Assembly (NCBI GenBank): GCA_029859385.1
Contig: JAOUDF010000098.1
Coordinates: 1-9,334, forward strand
DNA from: Nitrospirota bacterium
GTDB lineage: Bacteria > Nitrospirota > JAOUDF01
DNA length: 9,334 nucleotides
Direction: 5' to 3'
The notes beneath the pieces were generated by a model. That model did no database searches, had not been told where the DNA came from, and was given only the letters and a program-made list of their open reading frames with translations. A program made the translations under genes and the position numbers. Below, one piece after another: positions 6,080-9,334 of this stretch (its first letter is position 1; each line of letters starts with the position of its first letter).

Positions 6080-6589
6080 GTGAAGGAAACCATGCTCATA
6101 AAAGACCTTGCCCAGCAGCACCGGCATTTCATCCCGATGAAAGACCTGCCGATGCTGCCGGAAGACGATACCCTCTCCGATGCCCTCGATGTAATGCGGG
6201 ACAAAAGGACCCACCTCGTTGCGATCCAGAACGACAGCGGGATAAAGTTCCTGTGGGCGGCGGACATGCTCGATTTCTGCCTTGCCCGGGGACCTGTCAT
6301 TCCATGGTCGACGCCGATCTCGACTATCGCCGCCTTTCTTCCCTTTGCCGGAAAGATCCTGGATAACCAGTCGGCCGACGACCTGTTCGGGCTCTTTGCC
6401 GCCGGCGACGAGGCGGTACTGGTCGTCGAAGCGGACAGGGACGGGGAGCTGGTCGGCGTGGCCACGAAAGAGGAGAATGCCGAGGGGTTCATTCTGACGC
6501 TGCCCAGCGTAGCGGAGTGTATCCAGGGGCATCTGTTTGCCACGCCCGCACCACGGGACTGCCCCTTCGACGGCACCCCCATAATGTAG
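6080..6589 (+). CDS. Small CBS-domain-like (Bateman module) protein
   Basis: The product is 169 aa with no enzyme domain. Residues 22-70 read as a first CBS motif (LPEDDTLSDALDVMRDKRTH, then VAIQNDSGIKFLWAADML). Residues 92-137 read as a second (SADDLFGLFAAGDEAVLVVE, then DRDGELVGVATKEE). Both repeats are diverged. Two CBS motifs form a Bateman module that commonly binds AMP, ATP or related adenosyl ligands. The C-terminus ends in CPFDGTPIM, like half of a zinc ribbon, with no partner CxxC. Two starts are possible: GTG at 6080, preceded by GGGGGTGA at 6063-6070, or ATG at 6092 with AAGGA 4 nt upstream, which would remove four residues. It sits 27 bp before the phosphorylase gene, so the two are probably co-transcribed. 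An allosteric link to that enzyme is inference. Confidence 0.72.
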   Translation: MKETMLIKDLAQQHRHFIPMKDLPMLPEDDTLSDALDVMRDKRTHLVAIQNDSGIKFLWAADMLDFCLARGPVIPWSTPISTIAAFLPFAGKILDNQSADDLFGLFAAGDEAVLVVEADRDGELVGVATKEENAEGFILTLPSVAECIQGHLFATPAPRDCPFDGTPIM

Positions 6590-6616
6590 ATACTTTAAAG
6601 GCACAAAGGAAATCAC

Positions 6617-9190
<2,574 letters not shown>

Positions 9191-9334
9191 GCGTCAAAGG
9201 CCTTCCTGCCGAAGAGCACCATCCTGACCAGCTTGATGTCCGGGTGTCGGTGCAGGTAGTCAATAATGGTTGTCAGGGCGATACGGGCGGCCTCTTCCAG
9301 CGGATAACCATAGGCCCCGGTGGAGATGGAGGGG

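Overview
The window looks like chromosomal DNA from a GC-rich, Geobacter-like deltaproteobacterium (Desulfuromonadia). That placement is an inference. It rests on GC-rich codon use, GTG as well as ATG starts, a PilZ-receiver protein, an EIIA-P-type ATPase fusion, and a DUF3417-type alpha-glucan phosphorylase. No rRNA, tRNA, CRISPR array, insertion sequence or phage gene was seen. Coding density is very high and there is no gene-free stretch of 300 bases.

Layout. Positions 1-1156 (minus strand, cut by the left edge) hold the N-terminal 385 residues of a P-type cation ATPase. It carries a complete PTS EIIA (PtsN/fructose type) domain at its front. A roughly 100-bp divergent control region follows, with a perfect TATAAT box flanked by two short palindromes. 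From 1261 to 9190 eight genes run on the plus strand with small gaps or overlaps: a CDF metal-ion efflux protein, a nucleotidyltransferase-fold protein, a TPM-domain envelope protein with a glycine-rich tail, a 96-bp gap holding a perfect hairpin repeat, LemA, a PfkB-family sugar kinase (YihV-like), a PilZ-receiver protein, a small CBS-domain-like protein, and an alpha-glucan (glycogen) phosphorylase. A macro-domain gene enters from the right edge on the minus strand, and its 3' end overlaps the phosphorylase 3' end by 34 bp.

How they may work together (inference). The left part is about cation handling: two divergent metal or cation transporters share one intergenic control region, and one of them may sense PTS phosphorylation. 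The middle part is a TPM/LemA envelope pair. The right part is carbon-store use: phosphorylase and sugar kinase sit with two potential ligand-sensing proteins, PilZ (c-di-GMP) and CBS (adenine nucleotides). The observations most worth a second look are the EIIA-ATPase fusion, the receiver domain that has lost its acidic pair, the nucleotidyltransferase with Asn in place of the second metal-binding Asp, and the mirrored regulatory region between the two cation transporters.
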